From Lathyrus oleraceus (lineage: Eukaryota > Streptophyta > Magnoliopsida > Fabales > Fabaceae): a stretch of 64,000 nt of DNA. A program made the position numbers and the translations under genes. The first letter of the stretch is position 1. Each line of letters opens with the position of its first letter. Below the pieces are notes generated by a model. It made no database searches and was not told the DNA's origin. It saw only the letters and a program-made list of their open reading frames with translations. The stretch covers positions 180,971,330 through 181,035,329 of the forward strand of contig NC_066581.1 in the NCBI RefSeq assembly GCF_024323335.1, written 5' to 3'. Below, one piece after another: positions 46,777 through 56,183 of the stretch.

Positions 46777-48666
46777 ATGGATTCTGAACCAAAGGGGGCG
46801 TATAATAGAGCGCCTATTTTCAACGGTGAAAATTATGGCTACTGGAAAGACTGCATGCGAGTTCATATAAATTCTGTGGATAGGTTAGTATGGGCTGCCA
46901 TTGAAAACGGTCCGTTTCAAATTACTATGACTAATGCACCTGGCGCCATAGTACCTAAACCAGAAGATGATTGGAATGAGAAAGATGAGAAAAAGTGGTC
47001 GTGTGATTGGAGAGCTCGAAACATGTTAATTTCAGCACTTGGTGTTGATGAGTATTATCGAGTATCCCATTGCACGACAGCTAAAGAAATGTGGGACGCT
47101 TTAGAAGTTGCCCATGAGGGTACTACTGAAGTAAAACAGTCCCGCATTAACACACTCAATCAAGAGTTTGAGCTCTTTCGCATGAAACAAGGAGAATCCA
47201 TCTCCGACATGCAAAAGAGATTCACTCATCTAACTAACCGATTGAATGCTCTTGGAAAACCTATTTCCAATGAAATTGCTACTAATAAAATTCTCAGGTG
47301 TCTTAGCAGGGAGTGGCAACCTAAAGTTACAGCAATCAAGGAAGCCAACGATCTAACAAGACTTACGATTACAACCTTGTTTGGAAAGCTGGAAGAACAT
47401 CAGCAAGCATTGGAAAGTCTTGAAAAATATGAGAACAAAAGTAAGAAGGAAAAGGAGAAGAAAAGAGACAAAGAGGGAGAGAAGAAGCCAATAGCTCTTG
47501 TGGCCTCTAGCTCTAAGTCCTCACGAAAAGAGCAAAGCGACAATGATTCAAGTAGTGACAAAGACTCGGATGATGAGGAAATGGGACTGTTTGTAAGGAG
47601 ATATAATAGATTCATTCGAAAGAATGGAGTCAAGCATTCTGACAAAAATCTCATGAAATTTCGAAGACAATCTATAAATTCGAAACAAGAAGAGAACAAG
47701 AAGAGTAGAGGAAGAGGATCATGTTTTAATTGTGGTAAATCTGGACACTATAAAACGGATTGCCCTATGAAGTATAAGGACCAAAGAAAAGATTCGCCTA
47801 AAGGGTACCGCAAACAAAGAAGAGCGTATATTGCATGGGAAAGTGATAGTGATTCATCAAGCACACAAAGCTCAAGTGATGGTGATGAAGCTGCAAATCT
47901 GTGCCTTATGGATCACACAAAAATTCTGCCCTACCACAAGAAGAAAAACAATGACAAAAAGGATGAGTGCCTTGCCTCCGCAGATAGAAGGTGGTTTCTT
48001 GACAGCGGCTGCTCGAGGCACATGACCGGTGACATATCGCTCTTTATAGACTTCAAGGCAAAGAAGAAGGGATATGTCACTTATGGAGACAACAACAAAG
48101 GAGCTATACTCGGCAAAGGTAGTTTAGGTAATCCCTCCACCACTACTATTTCAAATGTCCATTTAGTTGAGGGACTTAAACACAATTTGTTAAGCATAAG
48201 TCAACTATGCGACATGGGCTATAAAGTGTCGTTTATGAAAACTTGCTGCATAATTGAACATGTTGAACAAAACATTGTGTTTAAGGGTGTAAGAGTAAAC
48301 AACATCTATATGCTTGACTTGTTTGATGTACCTTTAACAAATACTAAATGTCTAGTCACCTTGAATGATGACTCTTGGCTTTGGCATAGACGTTTAGCGC
48401 ATGTTAACTTCGATTTGCTAAATAAGGTTGTATCTAAGGATCTAGTAGTCGGTCTACCAAAAATAAAATTTTCAAAAGACCACCTATGCGACGCGTGCCA
48501 AATGGGAAAGCAAACAAGGGTGTCCTTTAAATCTAAAAATGTAATTTCAACTTCACGACCTCTTGAGCTTCTCCATATGGACCTCTTTGGACCTTCTAGG
48601 ACAAAGAGCCTAGGTGGAAATTACTATGGCTTTGTAATAGTTGATGACTACTCTAGATTCACTTGA
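46777..48666 (+). CDS. Copia gag, protease and first part of integrase (stopped)
   Basis: Start chosen at ATG 46777 (MDSEPKGAYNRAPIFNGENY); the frame is open upstream but only with non-ATG codons. Residues 1 to about 290 are the copia gag with the YGYWKDCMRVHI motif and a Lys/Glu/Ser-rich stretch. A CCHC zinc knuckle starts at C316 (CFNCGKSGHYKTDC). The protease active site DSG is at residue 409 (WFLDSGCSRHM). The gag-pre-integrase zinc region (LWHRRLAHVNF and CDACQMGKQ) and the integrase start (ELLHMDLFGP) follow. A TGA at 48664-48666 ends it in VDDYSRFT, where a Trp codon is usual. Just after, the frame is shifted for about 50 bp and then returns, so two opposite small indels lie at about 48673 and 48726. 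Confidence 0.93.
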   Translation: MDSEPKGAYNRAPIFNGENYGYWKDCMRVHINSVDRLVWAAIENGPFQITMTNAPGAIVPKPEDDWNEKDEKKWSCDWRARNMLISALGVDEYYRVSHCTTAKEMWDALEVAHEGTTEVKQSRINTLNQEFELFRMKQGESISDMQKRFTHLTNRLNALGKPISNEIATNKILRCLSREWQPKVTAIKEANDLTRLTITTLFGKLEEHQQALESLEKYENKSKKEKEKKRDKEGEKKPIALVASSSKSSRKEQSDNDSSSDKDSDDEEMGLFVRRYNRFIRKNGVKHSDKNLMKFRRQSINSKQEENKKSRGRGSCFNCGKSGHYKTDCPMKYKDQRKDSPKGYRKQRRAYIAWESDSDSSSTQSSSDGDEAANLCLMDHTKILPYHKKKNNDKKDECLASADRRWFLDSGCSRHMTGDISLFIDFKAKKKGYVTYGDNNKGAILGKGSLGNPSTTTISNVHLVEGLKHNLLSISQLCDMGYKVSFMKTCCIIEHVEQNIVFKGVRVNNIYMLDLFDVPLTNTKCLVTLNDDSWLWHRRLAHVNFDLLNKVVSKDLVVGLPKIKFSKDHLCDACQMGKQTRVSFKSKNVISTSRPLELLHMDLFGPSRTKSLGGNYYGFVIVDDYSRFT

Positions 48667-48687
48667 CTATATTCCTTCATAGCAAAG

Positions 48688-49260
48688 ATGAAACTTTTTC
48701 TGCTTTTAAAAAATTTTGCAAATCTGTCCCAAAACAAAATGAATTCCAAAATAGTTACAATTCGTAGCGATCATGGTGGTGAGTTTCAAAATTACCACTT
48801 TGAGAAGTTTTGTGACAAATATGGTATTGAGCATAACTTTTCAGCCCCTCGCACTCCACAACAAAATGGCGTTGTGGAGCGTAAAAATCGTGTTTTAGAG
48901 GAGTTGGCAAGAACAATGCTCAATGAGGGTGGATTACCAAAATACTTTTGGGCTGATGCTGTCAGCACGGCCTGTTATGTTCTAAACAGAATCTCAATTC
49001 GCCCTATTTTAAACAAAACTCCTTATGAACTTTTGAAAGGAAGAAAACCAAACTTGTCACATCTTCACGTATTCGGTTGTAAATGTTTTGTTTTGAATAA
49101 CGGTAAGGAAAACATTGGGAAGTTTGATGCAAAAGCGGATGAAGGTATCTTTCTTGGTTACTCACTGTCAAGTAAAGCATATAGAGTGTATAACAAGCGT
49201 TTACTTACTGTTGAAGAATCTGTTCATGTTTCTTTTGATGAGTCTTATCCAAAAATGTCG
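48688..49260 (+). pseudogene. Copia integrase core, rest
   Basis: Same frame as the upstream gag-pol reading. It shows IRSDHGGEFQN (second Asp, about 48765) and QQNGVVERKNR (Glu, about 48870). It continues with the conserved FWADAVSTACYVLNR and HLHVFGCKCFV into the C-terminal part with DEGIFLGYS. It lacks its N-terminal link because of the stop and small frame changes upstream. A one-base loss near 49250-49275 moves the reading to another frame. The enzyme would join element cDNA to host DNA. Confidence 0.9.
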
Positions 49261-49590
49261 GAAAAGGTATTTCTTTTGATGACGCAGGTGTATCTACAGA
49301 AGACATACTCAAGGAAGCTGTTGAGGAAACTGATCAGTCCAAAACAGCTGCCCATGAGAAGGAGGAAGATACTAGTCATGAAGAAATTGAGGAAGAAAAG
49401 ACAGCTGAAGTGAATGATCTTCCAACAGCTTGGAGATCCTCAAAAGGCCATCCCATTGACAACATCTTGGGAGACATTTCAAAGGGAGTAATGACTCGTT
49501 CTAAGATAAGTAATTTTTGTTCTCACTTCGCGTTTGTTTCACAAGTAGAACCTAAGAATGCCAAAGAGGCCTTGATTGATGAATTTTTGG
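49261..49590 (+). pseudogene. Copia integrase-RT linker in shifted frame
   Basis: The acidic linker (Glu/Asp-rich, then NDLPTAWRSSKGHPIDNILG and ISKGVMTRS) is read one frame off the parts on either side. It starts after the apparent one-base loss near 49260 and ends at an extra T in a T run near 49586, which restores the frame. The linker is typical of copia polyproteins and precedes RT. Confidence 0.85.
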
Positions 49591-51087
49591 CTCATGGCCA
49601 TGCAAGAAGAGCTTAATCAATTTAAAAGAAATGACGTTTGGGAACTTGTCCCTCGTCCGCGAGATCATCATATCATAGGCACTAAGTGGGTTTTTAGGAA
49701 TAAGCTTGATGAAAACGGAGTGATTACTAGGAACAAGGCACGTTTAGTAGCACAAGGGTATAACCAAGAGGAGGGCATAGACTATGAGGAAACTTATGCT
49801 CCAGTTGCTCGCCTTGAAGCTATACGTCTTTTGCTTGCCTATGCGTGTTCTAAGGATTTTAAGCTTTACCAAATGGACGTAAAGAGTGCCTTTCTTAATG
49901 GTGTTATAAATGAAGAAGTATATGTTTCACAACCTCCCGGTTTTGAAAATGCTGAAAATCCAGATCATGTTTACAAATTAAAACGAGCTTTGTATGGCCT
50001 TAAACAAGCCCCTCGGGTTTGGTATGAAAGGCTTAGCAAATTCCTAATTGATCATGGATATTCAAGAGGTAAAGTGGACAATACTCTCTTTATTAAACAC
50101 AAAGGGAAGCACATTCTTTTAGTTCAAGTTTATGTCGACGATATCATATTTGGTTCAACTAACATACACTTGGTCGAAGAATTTTCTAAGGTTATGCAGG
50201 GTGAATTTGAGATGAGTCTAATGGGGGAGCTGAACTACTTCCTAGGACTGCAAATAAAGCAACTTGATGAGGGTACATCAGTATGTCAAACAAAATACTG
50301 CAGAGAACTACTCAAGCGCTTTGGAATGAATGACTCAAAATCAATCGACACCCCAATGCCTACCAACGGAAATCTAGATAAGGATGAGCACGGTAAGTGT
50401 GTAGATGTCAAAAGGTTCAGAGGTATGATTGGATCTCTCTTGTATCTTTCTGCTTCTAGACCTGACATCATGTTTAGTGTTTGTATGTGTGCACGCTATC
50501 AATCAAATCCTAAGGAATCACACCTAAAAGCGGTGAAGCGCATATTTAGATATCTTCACGGAACACCTAAATATGGGCTTTGGTATTCCAAAGGAAGTGA
50601 TTGTAGCTTAGTAGGGTACTCCGATTCTGATTTTGCTGGCTGCAAATCAGATAGGAAAAGCACAAGTGGTACATGTCACCTGTTTTCAAACTCCTTGGTC
50701 AGTTGGCATAGCAAAAAGCAAGTTTCTGTGGCTTTGTCAACTGCAGAGGCAGAATACGTTGCAGCCGGTAGTTGTTGCGCTCAGATTTTATGGCTGAAAC
50801 AACAACTACAAGACTTCAACATTCAACTCAAACGTATTCCTATCAAATGTGACAACACTAGTGCCATAAACCTTACTAAAAACCCTGTTTTACACTCACG
50901 CACTAAACACATAGAGATAAGACATCATTTCCTTCGTGATCATGTTGAAAAAGAAGACGTTGTCTTTGAGCACGTTGATTCCAAAAATCAGCTTGCTGAT
51001 ATTTTCACTAAACCATTGGCAACGGAACCTTTCTTCAACATTCGTCGCGAATTGGGAATCCTAGATCTTTCTCAATTGATGTCATAA
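49576..51087 (+). CDS. Copia reverse transcriptase and RNase H
   Basis: A clean reading frame of about 500 residues. [57 protein letters not shown] (first catalytic Asp), [19 protein letters not shown] and YVDDIIFGS (catalytic DD near 50145). RNase [61 protein letters not shown] and [12 protein letters not shown]. It ends with SQLMS and a stop at 51087. The ATG at 49576 is not a native start: in the intact polyprotein this is the C-terminal half of pol. In its family it copies RNA to DNA and removes the RNA strand. Confidence 0.95.
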   Translation: MMNFWLMAMQEELNQFKRNDVWELVPRPRDHHIIGTKWVFRNKLDENGVITRNKARLVAQGYNQEEGIDYEETYAPVARLEAIRLLLAYACSKDFKLYQMDVKSAFLNGVINEEVYVSQPPGFENAENPDHVYKLKRALYGLKQAPRVWYERLSKFLIDHGYSRGKVDNTLFIKHKGKHILLVQVYVDDIIFGSTNIHLVEEFSKVMQGEFEMSLMGELNYFLGLQIKQLDEGTSVCQTKYCRELLKRFGMNDSKSIDTPMPTNGNLDKDEHGKCVDVKRFRGMIGSLLYLSASRPDIMFSVCMCARYQSNPKESHLKAVKRIFRYLHGTPKYGLWYSKGSDCSLVGYSDSDFAGCKSDRKSTSGTCHLFSNSLVSWHSKKQVSVALSTAEAEYVAAGSCCAQILWLKQQLQDFNIQLKRIPIKCDNTSAINLTKNPVLHSRTKHIEIRHHFLRDHVEKEDVVFEHVDSKNQLADIFTKPLATEPFFNIRRELGILDLSQLMS

Positions 51088-51410
51088 GCATGTTACCTCT
51101 TAATTATATTATGCCTCACCATGGTTGATAAGAGCTATTTTAGATGTCAATTATCCATCACAAGAGTTCTCCAACAGAGGTAATATCAATCCTTTCTACA
51201 ATTTTCTTATTGCTAAGTGATTGTGTATGTTAGAACAAATGTTCTTACTCTAGTTGATATAAAATTTGTTTGCATATACTCCTTGTCCATATTGTGTGCA
51301 CATTAACAATTTGACTTCTGAATCTCTGTTGAGCATAATCATCATGACATAGTGCATAATGCATATTCATACTGCATTAAAATTCATTAAAAGCTAGTTC
51401 AGCATCAGTA
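51088..51410 (+). other. Copia spacer between pol and the motif array
   Basis: A/T-rich non-coding DNA. No feature is recognised apart from weak TGCAT-containing sequence near 51352-51376. Confidence 0.5.
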
Positions 51411-51620
51411 TGCATCGACACAAACGAAGCATGCATCGACCCATACATTCTGAAATTCAAATTTTTAAAAACTGCTTCAGGATGCATCGATGCATCCATC
51501 GCATGTATCGATACACATGCCAATTGTGAATATTCGGCATCGACGCATGACCCTCTGCATCGATACATACTGATGCTATCTGAATTAAATGCATTTCTTT
51601 CTCTCTCATGCATCGACATA
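51411..51620 (+). promoter_or_regulatory. Second phased motif array, upstream of the third copia gene
   Basis: Seven copies of the U3 motif: 51411, 51432, 51483, 51504, 51536, 51556 and 51609. Spacing within pairs is 21, 21 and 20 bp; steps between pairs are 72, 53 and 73 bp, as in the LTR. Variants include TGCATCGATGCA, TGTATCGATACA and TGCATCGACACA. Inferred to be the upstream part of an internal promoter. Confidence 0.75.
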
Positions 51621-51668
51621 TCAGCCAATCATATCACTTCCTATCTCATTACTTCATATCATCTGCCC

Positions 51669-51748
51669 TTAAAAACCCCAAAACCAGTGGCTAACCCTAA
51701 TCCTCCTCATCTTCACTCTCTCTCTAAAACCCTAAATCTCACATCACC
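51669..51748 (+). promoter_or_regulatory. Candidate core promoter and 5' leader of the third copia gene
   Basis: TATA-like TTAAAAACC (51669-51677), telo-box-like AACCCTAA (51693-51700) and AAACCCTAAA (51727-51736), and a pyrimidine patch (51701-51725, CTTCACTCTCTCTC) lead directly to CATCACCATGCC. These are ordinary plant promoter and leader features; their use here is inferred. Confidence 0.5.
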
Positions 51749-53271
51749 ATGCCTCCACGCACTATTCCAGCCAGAGCCAAAGGAAAAGGAAAGGGAAAGG
51801 AAACAGCCGGTACATCTCAGCAACCACCAGAAGTTCCTTCAAATGCCTTAGAGCTACTTCATCCTGTTGTTGCTGCTGAATTTGAAGAGTCCTTCAAGAC
51901 AAGGTTAGTCATGAAACCTCACGTCTTTGATAAAACAGATGATATTCACCTACACCTAAATGAAGTGGTTGAACTCTTACAAGCACAAAGACTTGGGTCG
52001 TTTCTGTCCACAAAGGATGATTATCATGAGGATTTCATTCGGATCTTTTATGCTGGGTTACAAACTGGTAGAGGCTATATGTTCCGGTGTTCTATCGGAG
52101 TCAGAACATATACCTTTGAAGCCTCTGATTGGGAAACGGTATTTCAAATGCCGTCTCCGTTGATGGTTTTCAAGTGCTGGCATGACCTGCATTTTGATCC
52201 TGAATTTGACATGAAGGACTTTACAACTTCTATCCTAAAGATTGATAGACCGTTGAGTGAGGATGAACACGTCACGTCAAGTATGATCAAGCAAACTTCG
52301 CGTATTCTTCACTGGATTATCACACATATTCTGCGTCCAACAAACAGCGGACACTCTCGGTTGGATAGGCCTAGCATACATCTTCTCTACATTCTGCAAA
52401 ATAAGGTTCTCCTAAATTGGGCGAACTACTTTGTAAAACGTCTATTCTTTGTGCGAGACAGCTCCAAGAATGTGGCTCTAGGTTATGCCTCTCAAATAAT
52501 GAAAATTCTTAAGTTTTGGAAAGTTGCAATACCTATTGTTCCTCTCCTATCTCCATCTGCTGCCCAAGAGTTTGACTCTGCCACTCTATCGCATATGGGA
52601 TATCGGTGGGACAAGGACCGCAAATGCTTCTATTTCTTCGAAAGAAAATCCAAAACCAGAATTTACAACTTTGACGTGCCCTCGGAACGCATCCATGTTG
52701 CTGAAGATCAGCCTGATGAAGAAATGCAGGATGCGGCTGAAACAGATGCACCACATGCTGAGGCCAATACTGGTTGGGGTGATTGGGTGCCACGAAGGTG
52801 GTCTCTTACCAACTACGTACCTGAGCCTACAGCCCCTCCATTCTCCGGTGGTACTTTAGCCTCAACACCAAATGCGGACATCACTCATATGCTTCAACAG
52901 ATGGAAATTGTCAACAAAGAACGCCATGAAGAAGCACGGTACTGGCATGTTCAACAATCTGAATGGCACACGAGCATCGGGACTGGCATGATGAGCATAC
53001 ACGGATGTATCACAATCAACACGCTTGGCACCAAGACTTGGTTAAATGGCATCAGGTTTTCTACAACGAAATGTCCGGCTTTATGGACGACTGCCGTGCA
53101 AATCCTGGTATTATGGACAGCTTTAGAAGCATTGAAGTTCAGAACCGATTTAGGCAATACTCCTTCATGGGCCAAAATCCAGACACAATGCCTCCTCCTC
53201 CGCCTCCGCCAAGCTACAGAGATCCTGACAGACATGATGAGGAGTCCTGTGGTGGCAACAATCCAAATTAA
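51749..53271 (+). pseudogene. Third copia gene in the 'env-like' position, one frame break
   Basis: Start at ATG 51749 in good context. The first frame runs about 405 residues: a basic N-terminus (PPRTIPARAKGKGKGKETAG), then a folded-looking region (HPVVAAEFEESFKTRLVMKP, DFIRIFYAGLQ, YTFEASDWETVFQMPSPLMV) like proteins annotated in plants as 'putative plant transposon protein'. An acidic stretch (QPDEEMQDAAETDAPHAEAN) follows. Near 52965 the sense moves to the next frame, compatible with one lost base. It continues with a Trp/His-rich helix and a proline run (MPPPPPPPSYRDP) to the stop at 53271. SIRE elements carry an env-like gene here, but I see no signal peptide or membrane segment, so an envelope role is not supported. 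Function unknown. Confidence 0.7.
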
Positions 53272-53635
53272 CCAACCATCTTTTCATCTCACTGCATTTC
53301 ATTTCATATTGCTCAAGTTTTATTTTGTTGCACAATATATGGTTTAGCTTATGTAACTCTTAAACTCGTTCGTATCTTTAAAATGCTTTTCTAATTCTGT
53401 TTATCTCTATTGTTATTGCCCTTATTCTTCATTCTTTGTGAATGATTCTTTACTTTGAAGCTACATTCTTTGTGATTGACAGCCTGTTATCCATTTTTTG
53501 CCATGTCCTGCTACACTATGCTACCTTGATAAATTTGTTTCTTCCTCTTTTTGATGTTGACAAAGGGGGAGAAAATGCAGATATGCACAAACTCAGGGGG
53601 AGTATCACACATCTTGACAAGAATTTGCCATCATC
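53272..53635 (+). other. Copia 3' untranslated spacer
   Basis: T-rich non-coding DNA between the third gene and the polypurine tract. The purine phrases AAAGGGGGAGAAAATGCAGA (53563) and TCAGGGGGAGTATC (53594) resemble extra copies of the polypurine tract. Confidence 0.6.
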
Positions 53636-53649
53636 AAAAAGGGGGAGTT
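53636..53649 (+). promoter_or_regulatory. Copia polypurine tract
   Basis: AAAAAGGGGGAGTT directly before the 3' LTR. It primes plus-strand DNA in this class of elements. Confidence 0.88.
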
Positions 53650-55335
53650 TGTGAGAGAATTCTTTACCTTGAATTAATTTTTAATGATAGAAAATTGTGT
53701 GATCATCATCCAAATGTTGGTTGTGCATTGCATTACATGATACATGTGTGTTTTATTATATTTTTCATCCCACTCTATTGTTGCATAATTGTACATATAG
53801 ACCTACATTGATACTTCCCTCTAAATAACAATTAAAATGCATTTGGTGTCAGTATGCATCAATACATAAACCTCTGCATCGATACACACAGCATGTGATA
53901 AATCACAAAACATTTTTGTTCAGTATGCATCGATGCATACGAGTCATGCATCAATACATGAAAGGCAAAAGACTCTATGCATCGATCCACACGATCCCTG
54001 CATCGATACATGACTAATTGAAACAGTCTGTGTATCAACACATACGCATCAGGCATCGATACATACTAGTGTAATAATCACATGCATCGATACACACGAC
54101 TTTTGCATCGATACATGAATAATCAATTTCACCAAAAATTCACATATCTTACAGTATGCATCGATGCACACTATTATGTATCAATACATAAAGCTGTTTT
54201 GTGGTATAACAGCAACTGTTTTGCAGCATATATATAAGACAGGTTATAACAGCAGTGCACACACGAATTCATTGAGGGAAAACAATTGAACACAAGATCA
54301 AAAGCAGTGTTGGAGCAATTGTTTTGAGAGCAATTAGAAACCTGAAAGAGACTTCATCTTCTTCATCTTCTCAATCACTTTTCTTCAAGAACATTTACAC
54401 ATAACCATTCTTGTTCTTTGGATTAAAGAAGCATCGAGATAACGTTCAGTGGTACGATCAAGGATCTAGCTGTGGTTTGCAGTGGAACGATCGAGGATCT
54501 AGCTGAGTTGAAGATTGAAGGGGGTTTCTAGGAAAAACCTACTGGTTTGTCCTTCAAGAACTGGAGTGTTCTTGAGGGTTTGGGAGTCAAGTTTGCAGAA
54601 CATATTCAGCCGCAGCGTTGCGTTTGGAGATCGGAGGATTTCGCAAGCAGGTCGTGGAACCGGTGAATCGTTTGCAATTTCGTGCAGGAAAATCTTGATC
54701 GTGCTCAGATCAAGTGAAGGTTCATACAAGAAGAAGTTCTTAGAGTTTAGAATTCTGTCTTTGTATCATAACCTTGTATCAACGGATTCGGCAAAAATTG
54801 ATAATCAAAGTTCTCAATTTCATTTGAAATTGAGAGGGAGACGTACCCACACGCGAGGACGACGTGGGGAACTTCCTTACCAAATCTCTGCGTATCGTTT
54901 TCTTACCTTACTCCTCTTTACGTTTTAAAACTGTTTTCGTAATTTCAGTTAGTGTGTGGTGATTATTCCTGTTGCAAGACAACAGTGGCAAGAAAACTTT
55001 TGATCAAACTCCATTGCTGTTTATCATCGATCACATACACACCAACTGTTTGACAAAACGGTTAGCTAGATTTTATTCATTGGAAATAGAATTTAATGAT
55101 AAGTGCATTCAATTAGTTAAAATTCTGGTGTGAATTGTTTCTGTCATTCTCATTAAAATCCAGCAATTAAACTTGTGTGTCCGGCTTTCTAGTAGCGGTT
55201 CAGAATAGACGGAAGTCGATTCGGGACTGATTTTTCCGCCAATTTTGAAAACTCTGATAAAAATTTCAAATCCGTTAAATATCAAAGAGGTGATCTATTC
55301 ACCCCCCTCTCGATCACTAGCCACACCGTCTAACA
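53650..55335 (+). mobile_element. Copia 3' LTR
   Basis: Collinear with 45040-46726 at an offset of 8,610. Differences include 53691 A for C, the GTC/ATC change near 53980, and one C fewer in the C run near 55302. It carries the same motif array and TATA box. It ends in GTCTAACA and is followed by TTATG. Confidence 0.95.
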
Positions 55336-55340
55336 TTATG
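55336..55340. repeat. Target-site duplication of the copia element, right copy (TTATG)
   Basis: Identical to 45035-45039. The host LTR continues with AATCTTGAAAGTTGAG, as in the empty site at 13583. Confidence 0.95.
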
Positions 55341-56178
55341 AATCTTGAAAGTTGAGAAAAAGTCACATGAAAATAGGTCAAATTTCACTAAGTCGATAAA
55401 TGACCTATAATGTCTTCAAACGTTTGATGATCCTCCAGGAATAATTGGCTCTTCTCATGTAAAGAGAAGTTGTAAAGGATGTTGATAAGATTCATATGAA
55501 AAAATAAGCATTCAAAAATGTTGAGAATTGAAGGAGTTGTGATCCTTTGAACTTTGACTTCAAATGTTGACTTTTTGGTCAAACCTCTTGGAATAACTTG
55601 TGCACTTGGACTTTTCTTGAATTCCAAGGTACATGGATGATCATACGAACTCAAAATAAGGTGTCCTTGAATGTCTCTTGATTGAGTTGCTCAAAGTTTG
55701 ATGTAACTTATTGAAGAAGACATGGAAATAAACACATGAACCTTTGACATTTCTTAAGAAATAAGCACCTAAGACTTTGAGATACTCTTGATCAAAATGA
55801 GATTGAAACATGTTGTAGAACCTTAGAGATCATGTTTTGAGAGATAATCCCCTTGAGAATCAATGGTTAACCATACTTTGACTTGAGGAATCACACAAAA
55901 CCCTAGCCGAGGAACCATGCTTGATGTTCTTGATGACAAGCCCTACTTTGCACAATAAACTTAAAGAAAACAATACATGTTTTTGCAATTTTTGTTAGTG
56001 GTTAGATAAGCAACGAACATATAAACACGAAGGTAAAACACCAACAAATAGGTGCTTGATGATCCCTGCAAAAGGCAAACCCAAAGATGAGAGGGAGAGG
56101 ACAAAGATGTGACCTTGTTTGTATGCAAAGATGCAAAATGATATGTGGGATATTAGGGTTAAAAATTAGGGTATGACA
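55341..56178 (-). mobile_element. Element B 5' LTR, part 3 (U3 end)
   Basis: Continues the homology to 13588-14415 of the left LTR, ending TTAGGGTTAAAAATTAGGGT then ATGACA. CCTAT follows. Confidence 0.88.
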
Positions 56179-56183
56179 CCTAT
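56179..56183. repeat. Target-site duplication of element B, right copy (CCTAT)
   Basis: Identical to 10747-10751, and it lies within the second RNase H reading of element D. Confidence 0.9.

Larger units (their letters stand above)
45040..55335 (+). mobile_element. SIRE/Maximus-type Ty1/copia retrotransposon, full length
   Basis: A complete 10,296-bp element with 1,687/1,686-bp LTRs, TG...CA ends and perfect target duplication. It has an initiator-Met-type primer-binding site, gag-protease-integrase-RT-RNase H order (copia order), a third gene after pol and a polypurine tract AAAAAGGGGGAG at 53636-53647. I count by eye about 14 substitutions and one indel between LTRs (about 0.8 percent), so it is young. 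Gag and RT-RNase H frames are long and clean. Integrase, the integrase-RT linker and the third gene carry breaks. Confidence 0.95.
10752..56178 (-). mobile_element. Element B: Ogre-type Ty3/gypsy retrotransposon with three nested insertions
   Basis: Bounded by TG...CA termini and the CCTAT duplication. Taking out element A, the solo LTR and the copia element leaves about 19.2 kb, in the size range known for Ogre. Order on the minus strand: 5' LTR (56178 to 36580, interrupted twice), primer-binding site 36573-36554, leader, ORF1, gag, protease, candidate intron, RT, RNase H, second RNase H, integrase, 3' region with a 118-bp dimeric minisatellite (split by element A), polypurine tract near 14416-14425, 3' LTR (14415 to 10752). 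All its coding parts carry stops or frame changes, so it is not autonomous. Confidence 0.88.

Noticed and set aside
52533..53235. Minus-strand open frames under the third copia gene
   Set aside because: They are antisense shadows of the plus-strand frame, which has coherent composition and domain-like content.
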